64,000 nt of DNA from Siphonodentalium dalli (lineage: Eukaryota; Mollusca; Scaphopoda; Gadilida; Siphonodentaliidae), in NCBI GenBank assembly GCA_032622095.1, contig CP136069.1, forward strand, positions 168,258,394 to 168,322,393. The letters run 5' to 3'. The position numbers and the translations under genes are program-made. The notes under the pieces were generated by a model, which was not told the origin of the DNA, did not search any database, and saw nothing but the letters and a program-made list of their open reading frames with translations. Position 1 is the stretch's first letter, and the number at the start of each line of letters is the position of its first letter. This document shows positions 38,916 to 47,989 of this stretch, one piece after another.

Positions 38916-39058
38916 GTAGTTGTAAAATTGTAAACACAGCGCGGTTTTTCTCCATTTATTGTCTTATCGCAGCAAATAATAAGAGAAAAGTATCATCAAA
39001 GCATAGTTTATAAATATATTGGACATTCCTCTGTTTTGTTTTGTGCGATCTCCAAACG

Positions 39059-40600
39059 ATGGCGACGGAAATAAGGAGACCTCTAACTGTCAGTTTCAAC
39101 AAAGGAATTTTCGAAAAGGTCAGGGGTCGGGATATACTGCGTAGCGCAGAGAAAGTTGTACGTGCCGACCATATTCTGTGTGTGCAATTATCCAAGGACT
39201 TATGCCTCATAACAGTGAGTACCCCTGATGAAAAAAATGATCTCCTACAAAAAGGTATAAGGCTATATGGAAATTTTATTAGACCACAAGATGTTGAAAA
39301 GAGAACCACAGTAGTGACAATAACTGACGCACCATTTGAGATGGACGATTCACTACTCACGGAGAGCCTGAAACCATATGGGGAATTATTATATGCCACA
39401 ATGCGTAGAGGGACATATAGAGGGTCTATAATTGAAGACGGCAGGAGGTGGATACAAATTGAAGATTGTAAAGAAATACCCAACATCATAAAAGTCGCTG
39501 GATTCGAGATTGGAATTTCATCTGACATGACCCAATTAAACTGTAAACACTGCAATTTGACACACTTCCCAACAGATGTGTGTAAAGAGTCACGTGATGC
39601 AAATCGTAAGTGTGGAAATTGTCTGAGCACTAATCACTACTCATACCAATGCAAAGATCCAGTAGTGTGCCGATCTTGTGGAGGACAATTTCACAAATCA
39701 GTGAACTGCCCTCAACGTGCACGTGAGCGTGACGAATACAACGGGTTTCCCCAACGACCGAACAACGAACATCGACAAGCTTACCGTGGTGGGCCAATCA
39801 ACATGTATAAACAGGATGACAGTTATCTACACTCATCAAATGACAATTTTGAGCCTTCCGATAAACAATCAGAAGCCGCTAACAATCCAGAATCGACGCA
39901 CGTGACCATCGACAAATCGAAGCAGGCACATGAAACCAAAAAGGCTAAACCCCCGAAACCGACCATCGACTCGCTCATTCTTGGAGCTAGTAATTGCAGG
40001 GACATCAAAGTTGACAAACCAAATGCAAAACTTGTATCAATGTCCGGTGCTTCATTTGAACACATTGATAAACTTATCGGCAGAGCGAAGGCTATCCCCG
40101 ACATTAAACCCGAGAACATTACATCTGTGACAATTCACTTGGGCACAAATGATATTACAAACACAAATGCCAGTGATTCGCGAGTGATCTACTGGTTCAA
40201 CAAAGCTTTGACACAGGTCACAAATGAATTTAAAAATGCGACTGTAAACCTTTGCAGCATTCCACCTAGGAAAGTAACCGGTGGAAAGTCACAACCGCAC
40301 AACTCTGCAGCATTTGATGTTAATGGATACATGCGAATGCATTGCGACATAACTGACAATTTCACGTTCGTTGACAATGACCTCTTATTTATAAAGGATG
40401 GAAATATAGTTAAAACGCTATTCAAGGACGACCAAGATGGAGTGCACCTCAGCCCGAAGGGTAAGGATAAGCTCGCAGCCGCACTAAATGGAACCGTCGA
40501 TGACTATGATGAGGATGCAACTCAACAAAAAAAGCGAACGAGGGTTGAGCTCACACCATCGCCAGAACAGCGCAAAAACGGGCGCACTGGGCTAGAATGA
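39059..40600 (+). CDS. LINE ORF1: zinc-knuckle, SGNH-hydrolase RNA-binding protein
   Basis: This 513-residue protein starts at ATG 39059; the frame is open a little upstream, but without an ATG. Residues ~85-140 resemble the RRM-like part of LINE gag proteins (VTITDAPF ... GELLYATMRRGTYRG). Three CCHC-type zinc knuckles follow: C162-C175, C185-C198 and C204-C217. A charged linker leads to an SGNH/GDSL-type hydrolase (~304-480). It has the nucleophile block LILGASNCRD (Ser ~311, GAS in place of the usual GDS), a GTND block (362-365) and DGVHLS with Asp460 and His463. ORF1 proteins bind the element's RNA in the RNP; the esterase role is unknown, although similar domains are documented in CR1 elements. 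The frame is intact and ends 94 bases before the first ORF2 ATG. Confidence 0.85.
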   Translation: MATEIRRPLTVSFNKGIFEKVRGRDILRSAEKVVRADHILCVQLSKDLCLITVSTPDEKNDLLQKGIRLYGNFIRPQDVEKRTTVVTITDAPFEMDDSLLTESLKPYGELLYATMRRGTYRGSIIEDGRRWIQIEDCKEIPNIIKVAGFEIGISSDMTQLNCKHCNLTHFPTDVCKESRDANRKCGNCLSTNHYSYQCKDPVVCRSCGGQFHKSVNCPQRARERDEYNGFPQRPNNEHRQAYRGGPINMYKQDDSYLHSSNDNFEPSDKQSEAANNPESTHVTIDKSKQAHETKKAKPPKPTIDSLILGASNCRDIKVDKPNAKLVSMSGASFEHIDKLIGRAKAIPDIKPENITSVTIHLGTNDITNTNASDSRVIYWFNKALTQVTNEFKNATVNLCSIPPRKVTGGKSQPHNSAAFDVNGYMRMHCDITDNFTFVDNDLLFIKDGNIVKTLFKDDQDGVHLSPKGKDKLAAALNGTVDDYDEDATQQKKRTRVELTPSPEQRKNGRTGLE

Positions 40601-40694
40601 ACTGATAAATGTGACAGCTACTGTCCCACAAACCACACAATCAAAACCAGTGGTCAACCGTTTCACTCCCAAATCGCAACGAAGCAAACTGTAG

Positions 40695-43600
40695 ATGCAG
40701 AAGTGTACATTGGAAATAGCTTTGCAGATGTGGAAAAACCCACCAGCGGGGATTTCCCGATCATGGCCCAATATTTTGAAAACAACCGTCCAATTTAGAT
40801 CCATGGAAAACCCCACCAGCGGGGATTCCCCGATAATTGCCCAATGTTTTGAAAACAACCGTTTAGTTGACCTATTTAACTCGGGCGTCCGACGAGACCA
40901 AATAAATTTTTCTGTTACTTCTCAAATGAACTGTACAGCGCAGATTGAAATCAATCAGCCACGTAATGGTCAGCTACAAAGGCAAGGTCTTTATAACAAT
41001 CAGACACCTGATTATGCTAACACGGTCAGCACGAGGGACCAATTTAATACCATTGTCATTTCGCAAAAGAAACGCCCCGTATTGTCACCAATCGATCCGA
41101 CATGTGCTGGTCAACGTCAAAACATTTCCTCATGTAAACGTGTCACGATAGGGGATTCCCATTATTATAGTAACCCTATTCGAGAGGAAGCTTGTCTGGG
41201 TATTTTTGATCAAATTACGCCAAGCGGAAACAATTCTACACTGTATGACAAATGCCTGGAAAGCTTGCGCGTAAATACTGACCACACTAATGTGGCGACT
41301 TTTGACTGCACCGTAAATGACCACAGCATAGATACCAGTAATAACCGATGCGATAATATGGGAGTAAAACGTTGTCCACTTAATACTATAAGCTTGGATG
41401 AGGTGAACATGAAACGCACATACACTATGAATTATGATAATAACAACACTGTTCATAAAATTGTCACGAACGAATTAACAGATTATGTGTATACTAACAA
41501 TCATGACGAATCTGTTAAGGGAGGTAAATCTAAAAACAATAACAGAGACAATTACGACCATTCATATATGGCTGAGTATAATATGGGAGATAACTCACAT
41601 ATAGGATGTGGAAGTATATACACTAACACATATGTTAATCATAATAATGGTTCTGCAGCAAGCATTGATAAAGTTCTCATTGATTTTGGTGCTAATATGA
41701 AGCCCCATTATGAAATATGTGATAATGATTTTAAATGTGCTAATGTTAATGAAAATTGCTGTCTTGACAGCGATTTTGTTTCTCTTATGGATGCTGAGTA
41801 TATGACATACCGGTACTCGCCTAGTATGGTTGATCACTTAGCTATGAGTGCTAGTAACTGTTGTGTAAATGGTGAAGAGGTGGAGAATAGAACTTCAAAC
41901 TCTGGCAACGCTCTTTATGACCATCTTGTCACTAATGGTCATGAGGAATGCGATTTTGAAACTTTTTCTGAAAATAGTGTTAACAGCGATAGACATAAAT
42001 CTATTGTTATGGTTGCTGATTTTATACCACTTGCTACTGGTATAAATGACCATAATGTCATTGATGGTGACTGTGATGTAAAATTTGGTGCTAGAAAAAA
42101 AGATTACGCTTTTCGTGTACACAATTTGGAGAAACATGCACTACAATCGTACAGAAGATGTACCAATTATTTAGCACAAAAACAGGATGGAGATTTTAAT
42201 AGCGATAGTGAGAAAATGGAATACGAATATAATTGTATTCACGATAGAATTGTGAATTACACGACAAGATCTCACACATCGGATATAACTTTGAGATCGT
42301 TTAATGGTAGCCATCCTGAATTGTCTGATTATATTAGGGATGCAAGGGAGATATTGTACGGTGACTTAGATGATCAATCGATTGATGTCAATGGACATGA
42401 GTATTCAAGAATATCAATGCCCATCGACATCACCGACAATAATACACCAAATAAAGATAATAGGCAAGAAAAATATTGTGCTGTAAATCAGTATACAGGT
42501 GAATACAATTATGGTATTATGAGCACAAATGTTACTCATGAAAATTATTGTGTTGCAAATGATGTTAACATATGTAGCACCGGTCATTGTGTATCTGTTG
42601 TTAATGATAATTGTATGCCATATCATGCTTGCACTGATAATTACAATCATTGGATTCCAAAACATGGTAAACATCGGAACATGAACATAGATTATGAAGA
42701 TAACATAGACCAAAATAAAATAAACGCGCACACAAACTCGTGTACTTCAATCACAGAAAACGACATACAACCGAAACTCTCCGAAATTATTGGTAACGTT
42801 AGGGAAACCCTGTATGGCTACATAGATGACCAACTTTTATTAGAACCGAACGAGATAACATCTGTGTCTCAAAAAACGCCAACTAACAATAACCAGTCGA
42901 CACTTGTGAATGCCCCACAAAGTAACAAAACGGTATCTATTCTGTCTATTAACGTTTGCGGTCTACGACAAAAATTACATTACCCTGAGTTTCAAAACAT
43001 GTGCCAAAACCATGACATCATATGTTTCATGGAAACCAAGACTGATGACTGCGATGTACTTGAATTGCCTGGTTATACATTCTACATGAAAAATAGACAG
43101 AAATTATCTAATATCAGATCTGGAGGAATAGTGGTAGGAGTCCGGGATAATACCCAGATTAACGTCCGGGTTATCCCTACAAATTGTAAATTCGTTTCGT
43201 GGTTTGAGATACATAGTCAATCATCGGGAAACCTGTTTAGATTGATATTGGGTGCAATATATATCCCACCAGAGAGCAGTAGATACACCTCAACCGATGC
43301 AATGGTACAAATAGAATCAGAATACCTTGATTTCATCGAACGATGGGATGATGTAAAAATCATATTAACTGGTGACTTTAATTCACGGGTCAGCACAGAC
43401 ATAGATTTTGCGATGATCGATGATGACGATCTACTTCTCCTACCATCGTGTATACTTAATCAAATATGCGAACATTTGGCACGGATAGATGATGCAGGAT
43501 GGTCACGTGAGCGCACAAGTAAGGACGAATCAAAGAATAGTTACGGTAACAAACTACTTGACTTTTGTAAACGTAATATATTCTCTATCCTTAACGGAAG

Positions 43601-44264
43601 AGTGGGACAAGATATAAATGTTGGAGCCATGACGTGCAAAGATGCATCAGTGGTTGATTATTCTATATGCTCGTCATCGACTATCCCTATCATCAGGGAC
43701 TTTCACATACTGGATTACAATGCATTATTTTCCGACATACACACTGGCATTGTCACTATCATATCATGGGACAAACCTGGTGAAACTGCTTACCCTAGTG
43801 TTCTTTCAAACGAGGTCAAAACGAAACGGGGTTGTAAACCTAAATGGAATAATATTAAAAGTGGGGACTTTGTTTGTAATCTAGACACGAGCTATATTTC
43901 TTTAGTAAAGTCGAAACTTGACAATCTAATGTCGTCTGAAACCGAAGTGGATGATAACTCTCGCGCAATAAATGAAATTGTACAAGATATTACAAACATA
44001 GTGATAGGCGCAGCTCACAAAACATTCGGTACCAGTGTATACTCATCGAACCGACCAAAAGCAACTCGTAAGCATCACAATAAACCATGGTTCACAGTTA
44101 ACTGTAAAACAGCGCGCAAAGAATACCGAAAATCTGAAAGAACTTTTAAGTCTAAACGTGACGCTTTCTCGAAATGTTCGATGAAGAGAGCAGCCAAAAT
44201 GTACAAACGAGAAATGGACTCTGCTATTAAGAAACACAGAGAGGCAAAGGATATGGAAATGTAA
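40695..44264 (+). CDS. LINE ORF2, first part: long unknown N-terminal region plus APE endonuclease
   Basis: An open frame of 1189 residues from ATG 40695; ATG 40803 is an equally good start. Residues 1-740 are rich in Asn, Asp, His, Tyr and Cys and match no domain I know. A ~23-residue motif occurs twice (LSDYIRDAREILYG near 542, LSEIIGNVRETLYG near 694). Residues ~746-1020 form an apurinic-endonuclease-like domain: SINVCGL (Asn753), FMETK (Glu780), YIPPESS, LTGDFNS (Asp894, Asn896) and SDIHTG (His1016). It would nick target DNA for priming. A basic linker leads to TAA 44262-44264, after which the same frame continues into the reverse transcriptase. LINE ORF2 proteins usually start close to the endonuclease, so the N-terminal extension is odd. 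Confidence 0.8.
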   Translation: MQKCTLEIALQMWKNPPAGISRSWPNILKTTVQFRSMENPTSGDSPIIAQCFENNRLVDLFNSGVRRDQINFSVTSQMNCTAQIEINQPRNGQLQRQGLYNNQTPDYANTVSTRDQFNTIVISQKKRPVLSPIDPTCAGQRQNISSCKRVTIGDSHYYSNPIREEACLGIFDQITPSGNNSTLYDKCLESLRVNTDHTNVATFDCTVNDHSIDTSNNRCDNMGVKRCPLNTISLDEVNMKRTYTMNYDNNNTVHKIVTNELTDYVYTNNHDESVKGGKSKNNNRDNYDHSYMAEYNMGDNSHIGCGSIYTNTYVNHNNGSAASIDKVLIDFGANMKPHYEICDNDFKCANVNENCCLDSDFVSLMDAEYMTYRYSPSMVDHLAMSASNCCVNGEEVENRTSNSGNALYDHLVTNGHEECDFETFSENSVNSDRHKSIVMVADFIPLATGINDHNVIDGDCDVKFGARKKDYAFRVHNLEKHALQSYRRCTNYLAQKQDGDFNSDSEKMEYEYNCIHDRIVNYTTRSHTSDITLRSFNGSHPELSDYIRDAREILYGDLDDQSIDVNGHEYSRISMPIDITDNNTPNKDNRQEKYCAVNQYTGEYNYGIMSTNVTHENYCVANDVNICSTGHCVSVVNDNCMPYHACTDNYNHWIPKHGKHRNMNIDYEDNIDQNKINAHTNSCTSITENDIQPKLSEIIGNVRETLYGYIDDQLLLEPNEITSVSQKTPTNNNQSTLVNAPQSNKTVSILSINVCGLRQKLHYPEFQNMCQNHDIICFMETKTDDCDVLELPGYTFYMKNRQKLSNIRSGGIVVGVRDNTQINVRVIPTNCKFVSWFEIHSQSSGNLFRLILGAIYIPPESSRYTSTDAMVQIESEYLDFIERWDDVKIILTGDFNSRVSTDIDFAMIDDDDLLLLPSCILNQICEHLARIDDAGWSRERTSKDESKNSYGNKLLDFCKRNIFSILNGRVGQDINVGAMTCKDASVVDYSICSSSTIPIIRDFHILDYNALFSDIHTGIVTIISWDKPGETAYPSVLSNEVKTKRGCKPKWNNIKSGDFVCNLDTSYISLVKSKLDNLMSSETEVDDNSRAINEIVQDITNIVIGAAHKTFGTSVYSSNRPKATRKHHNKPWFTVNCKTARKEYRKSERTFKSKRDAFSKCSMKRAAKMYKREMDSAIKKHREAKDMEM
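40732..40862 (+). repeat. 58-bp tandem duplication at the ORF1/ORF2 junction
   Basis: 'CACCAGCGGGGATT' through 'TTTTGAAAACAACCGT' occurs at about 40732-40789 and again at 40805-40862, offset 73 bases. The two copies lie in different reading frames of ORF2. The second copy includes the alternative start ATG at 40803 (MENPTSGDSP). Confidence 0.85.
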
Positions 44265-44267
44265 AAT

Positions 44268-46442
44268 ATGAAATCTCACAACCCTCGCGATTTCTGGAAA
44301 CTTTTAACAAGTAAAGAACCACAAAAGAATCATGTTATCCAAATGGCACCATTGACTGAATTCTTTCGCGATATAAACGCCGATCATGTGGAGGATAAGC
44401 CCCCCGAAATTCCGAAACTTTCGGATCGTATGCCAACTGTTGAAACTTTAGATAAACCCATTAGTAAGACGGAAATAGAACTAGCACTAAAGTCCCTAAA
44501 GAATAATAAGTCGAGCGGACACGACAACATACTGAAAGAGTATCTGAAAACATCATCCCCGCGACGGATGGAGATATATCACAAACTTTTTAATAAGATT
44601 TTGGACTCGGGTTGTGTGCCAACTGAATGGTTAATTGGAACGATTATACCTATATATAAAAATAAGGGTAACCCAAATGACCCCAAGAACTATAGGCCTA
44701 TCACACTTCTGAGTTGTTTTGGTAAATTGTTCACAAATATTCTGTCTAATAGACTAAATGAGTTTGTCGAAGATAATGATATTCTGCTTCAGAATCAGAC
44801 GGGCTTCCGCGGAAAATTTTCGACGTTAGACAACATTTTTATACTTCATATTTTGAGTGAATTGTCAAAAACATTGAAGGCAAGACTCATATGCGCTTTT
44901 ATCGACTTTGAAAAAGCGTTTGATAAGGTGTGGCGCCCCGGGCTATGGTCAAAACTACTGCAATATGGAATAAGTGGGAAAGTATTCAAAATAGTCACGA
45001 ATATGTACAGAAATATAAAATCATGTATTCAGGTTAATGGGAATAAATCTGATTATTTCCCATGCCTTTCAGGAGTCAGACAGGGTGGAAACTTGTCCCC
45101 TTTATTATTCTCTCTTTTCCTGAATGATCTTCAAACCTTTATGGATAATCAAAACGGAATAAGTCTTAACAAAATCGGAAGAGAATTGGAAACTGAACTG
45201 GGTATATTACTAGATCTATTCCTAATTTTATACGCAGACGATACAGTTATTTTAGCAGATGGCCCCAGAAAACTCCAGAAACACCTTGACAAATTTAGCG
45301 AATATTGCGAAAAATTGAAACTGAAAGTTAATGTTGAAAAAACTAAAATTTTAGTCCTTTCAGGACGCAGCGTACCAAAAAATCGTATTTTCAAATATGA
45401 TGGTAAAATCATTGAAAGGGTTCAGAACTTCACTTATTTGGGAATAAACTTCAGACGATCTGGCTCTTTCGCGGCAGCAAAAACAACTCTTGTAGAAAAG
45501 GCAACAAAAGCTATGTACGCATTAATTGGAAAGTCTAGAAAAAATTGCCTGTCGATCAGAAATATGTTTTATCTCTTTGATTCCTTGGTTTCGCCTATTG
45601 CTTTGTATGGATGTGAAATTTGGGGATTTGCTAACAACGATATAGTTGAAAACTTACACCGGAAATTCATTAAACACATCTTAAGATTAAAACCATCTAC
45701 CCCGAATTACATGGTGTATGGCGAAAGCGGACGGCTACCGCTTAGTATAATGATTAACACACGAATGATCAAGTTTTGGTGCAAAGTGGTAAACAACGAA
45801 GATCGCATATACAGCAAAGTACTATATAAGTTAGCTTATAGCTTATCACATGAAAATGATTATTGTTTTCCATGGCTCCGTAAGATTCGCGACATTTTGC
45901 TTGATTCTAGTCAATCCCACTTATTGGCAGCTGATCGAATTCAGAATGTAGACCAGCTAACTGATTATGTAAGATGCTGCCTTATAGAAAAATTTGTCTC
46001 GAGTTGGTCGACAGACATTGATAACTCTAGCAGAGGTGTCATTTATAGAATATACAAGCACAATTTCCACTTTGAAGAATATCTAGATTGTAGTAATAGA
46101 AACGATCGAAAAACTTTATGTAAATTTCGAACGTGCAACCACAAACTCCCAGTTGAGGTGGGTAGATGGCAAAACATTGATCTCGAAGATCGTATTTGCA
46201 CGCTATGCTCTTCGACAAGAGTTGGCGATGAATTCCACTACCTGTTTAAGTGTGAACACTTTAATTTTCTTAGAAACCGCCTACTGCCGAAAGAATTCAC
46301 TGAAAGACCAAATGTTATAGTCATGAGCGAATTACTAAATACAAAAGACAAACAATTATATCGCCGGCTATGTATATTAATACGACACATTATAAAGGAA
46401 TTTAATTATATTAGGAAGGTGTATTACCCATTGGTTCAATGA
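44268..46442 (+). CDS. LINE ORF2, second part: reverse transcriptase and C-terminal zinc motif
   Basis: 724 residues in the same frame as the endonuclease part, one stop codon downstream (TAA AAT ATG). Reverse transcriptase blocks are all present: KSSGHDNI, IIPIYKNKGNPNDPKNYRPI, QTGFRGKFST, FIDFEKAFDKVW (Asp213), GVRQGGNLSPLLFSLFLNDL, LYADDTVIL (Tyr322-Asp325), and a thumb region with ALYGCEIWGF. Near the end CTLC...FHYLFKC (C644, C647, H657, C662) is a CCHC motif typical of such ORF2 C-termini. The product copies element RNA at the nicked target. Without readthrough or reinitiation it would be separated from the endonuclease. No other damage was seen. Confidence 0.88.
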   Translation: MKSHNPRDFWKLLTSKEPQKNHVIQMAPLTEFFRDINADHVEDKPPEIPKLSDRMPTVETLDKPISKTEIELALKSLKNNKSSGHDNILKEYLKTSSPRRMEIYHKLFNKILDSGCVPTEWLIGTIIPIYKNKGNPNDPKNYRPITLLSCFGKLFTNILSNRLNEFVEDNDILLQNQTGFRGKFSTLDNIFILHILSELSKTLKARLICAFIDFEKAFDKVWRPGLWSKLLQYGISGKVFKIVTNMYRNIKSCIQVNGNKSDYFPCLSGVRQGGNLSPLLFSLFLNDLQTFMDNQNGISLNKIGRELETELGILLDLFLILYADDTVILADGPRKLQKHLDKFSEYCEKLKLKVNVEKTKILVLSGRSVPKNRIFKYDGKIIERVQNFTYLGINFRRSGSFAAAKTTLVEKATKAMYALIGKSRKNCLSIRNMFYLFDSLVSPIALYGCEIWGFANNDIVENLHRKFIKHILRLKPSTPNYMVYGESGRLPLSIMINTRMIKFWCKVVNNEDRIYSKVLYKLAYSLSHENDYCFPWLRKIRDILLDSSQSHLLAADRIQNVDQLTDYVRCCLIEKFVSSWSTDIDNSSRGVIYRIYKHNFHFEEYLDCSNRNDRKTLCKFRTCNHKLPVEVGRWQNIDLEDRICTLCSSTRVGDEFHYLFKCEHFNFLRNRLLPKEFTERPNVIVMSELLNTKDKQLYRRLCILIRHIIKEFNYIRKVYYPLVQ

Positions 46443-46604
46443 TATCATAAATGTGTATATTACAGCGATGTTACATGTATATCTGATCATATGTCTTTTA
46501 TATAACACTGTTATGTTCTAGATAAACCATGTTGACCACATGTATATATGTAAATATTGTACACATATAATTATCTCCATACCTTTATTAAGGGAGTGAG
46601 AAAT

Positions 46605-46649
46605 AAATGAATTTAATTACCGGAATTTAATTAATTAATTAATTTAATT
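46605..46649 (+). repeat. AATT/TTAA-rich LINE 3' tail
   Basis: Repeated AATTTAATT and TTAATTAATTAATT strings end exactly where the old LINE frame resumes (46650). This is the simple-repeat 3' end typical of CR1/L2-type elements, instead of poly(A). Confidence 0.6.
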
Positions 46650-46751
46650 GCCACAGGAAAATATTTATTCACGCAGAGGGTGGTAAATAGCTGGAACTCT
46701 CTGCCAGACTTCGCTGTTGAGGCTCCAACACTCGATCAATTCAAAATATAG
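46650..46751 (+). pseudogene. Old LINE ORF2 C-terminal remnant, 3' part
   Basis: Encodes TGKYLFTQRVVNSWNSLPDF then VEAPTLDQFKI and a stop, the final block of CR1/Rex1-type ORF2 proteins. It directly continues the segment ending at 38890, which fixes the limits of the inserted LINE. Confidence 0.75.
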
Positions 46752-47989
46752 TTACATAGACTCATTCTTCTATTATATAAAATACGAGTTCGACGACAAG
46801 TAATATGTTCAAGTGACTCACAAGTAAATATCGAATAACGATACATATATTTGTAAACAAGCATTGCAAATAATGTTATTGGGACGAAAAGTCGCAAGAC
46901 TTGTTCCGCATTATGATGATGATGATGATGATGATGATCGATGATGATTATGATATGATTGAAACAACAAATCACTATTATGATTATCGTTTCGTTATTT
47001 GTTTAAAATACGTATCAATTGACATATACGCACCCGTTCCCTAATTAAAATCAACATATTTCGACAATTTTAGAGGATCTTCTGGGACTTCCGCAAATAG
47101 CGACCTACTGCGAATTGTCACAACCGGAAAAAACTATTATCTATTTATAAAATGCCCAGCGAACCACAACTTTCTAAAATATTTAGAGATGTGTTTGACC
47201 TTGTTTCGAATGTTGTCATGTCATTCCCGGCAGAAAACATTCAAATGTATCCATAATGTGAAGTAATGTATCAAGCGTCTGATATTCATGCACCACGACG
47301 ATCATCAATTCATGAGTATCGATGTCTGCAGGGATAGGACCCCTTGATGTCCAATGATCCGCTCGTGTATTTTATGATGCGGCTAAACATTTACATTATA
47401 TATTAGTTTCTACATTGTTTACGACAAAGGGTGGAAATGGCCATTGAATTTATATTCAATACTGTGAACAATAATGCAAATGTGTTTATTATTGAAGGTA
47501 CTTAAAACGATTCGATGGTCCCCGTATCATCAGATATGGACAACAACAACAATTGTTTTTGAAATGCCGCTTCAGTTATAGGAATCGATCAATTGCCCAA
47601 AAATAATGCTAACCACAGTCAACTATAGTATAAAATTGCCCAAAACCTGTTATTTATCAACATTTTGTTCAACGAAATTTTTCCGGTTTGTCAAATATCT
47701 GACACAAAAAAGCCACTTGATTTTAGAGTTATCCATCTTCATTCGCAAATTGGTCGATAGTTTACTAGGCCATTTAAAATAAAAATAATAGAATTCAAAC
47801 ATCGATATCTGATCACTCTGAGCTTTGATGGGTGGGTTTCCCGACTCGAATCAAATATTTTTTACCCCCGAAGCCAAGGAAATAGTAAATTGCGAGCGTT
47901 AATTCTGATTGAGTACATTTAAGTTGATTAATTTTGAACTTTCAGTAATGGATCACACATAATTGCAAACAAGTACAATGCAGCCACCA
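46752..47989. other. No gene seen; one ATG/ATC microsatellite
   Basis: Unique AT-rich DNA. A GATGAT microsatellite lies at 46913-46946. A ~60-bp stretch at 47820-47880 is the reverse complement of 59340-59400 ('GTGGGTTTCCCGACTCGAATC' type), so a dispersed repeat end is present. Confidence 0.45.

Larger units (their letters stand above)
38891..46649 (+). mobile_element. Nearly intact APE-type non-LTR retrotransposon (CR1/Jockey-superfamily-like)
   Basis: The element is inserted in an older LINE: the host frame reads ...PIVNK before it and (A)TGKYLFTQRVVN after it. Order: ~168-bp 5' UTR with ETS- and YY1-like motifs; ORF1 (39059-40600); a ~200-bp junction with a 58-bp tandem duplication; ORF2 in two in-frame parts (endonuclease to 44264, reverse transcriptase 44268-46442); ~200-bp 3' UTR; and an AATT/TTAA-type tail at about 46605-46649. 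No target-site duplication is evident. Open ORFs suggest recent activity, but one TAA splits ORF2. At about 7.76 kb it is long for a CR1-type element because of the extra region before the endonuclease. The ORF1 esterase points to CR1-group elements; the clade was not resolved. Confidence 0.88.

Noticed and set aside
38713-38919. Small plus-strand gene of 68 codons
   Set aside because: It is a slice of the old LINE ORF2 C-terminus running into the 5' end of the inserted LINE.
40189-42731. Minus-strand ORFs opposite the LINE genes
   Set aside because: Shadow frames of ORF1 and ORF2.
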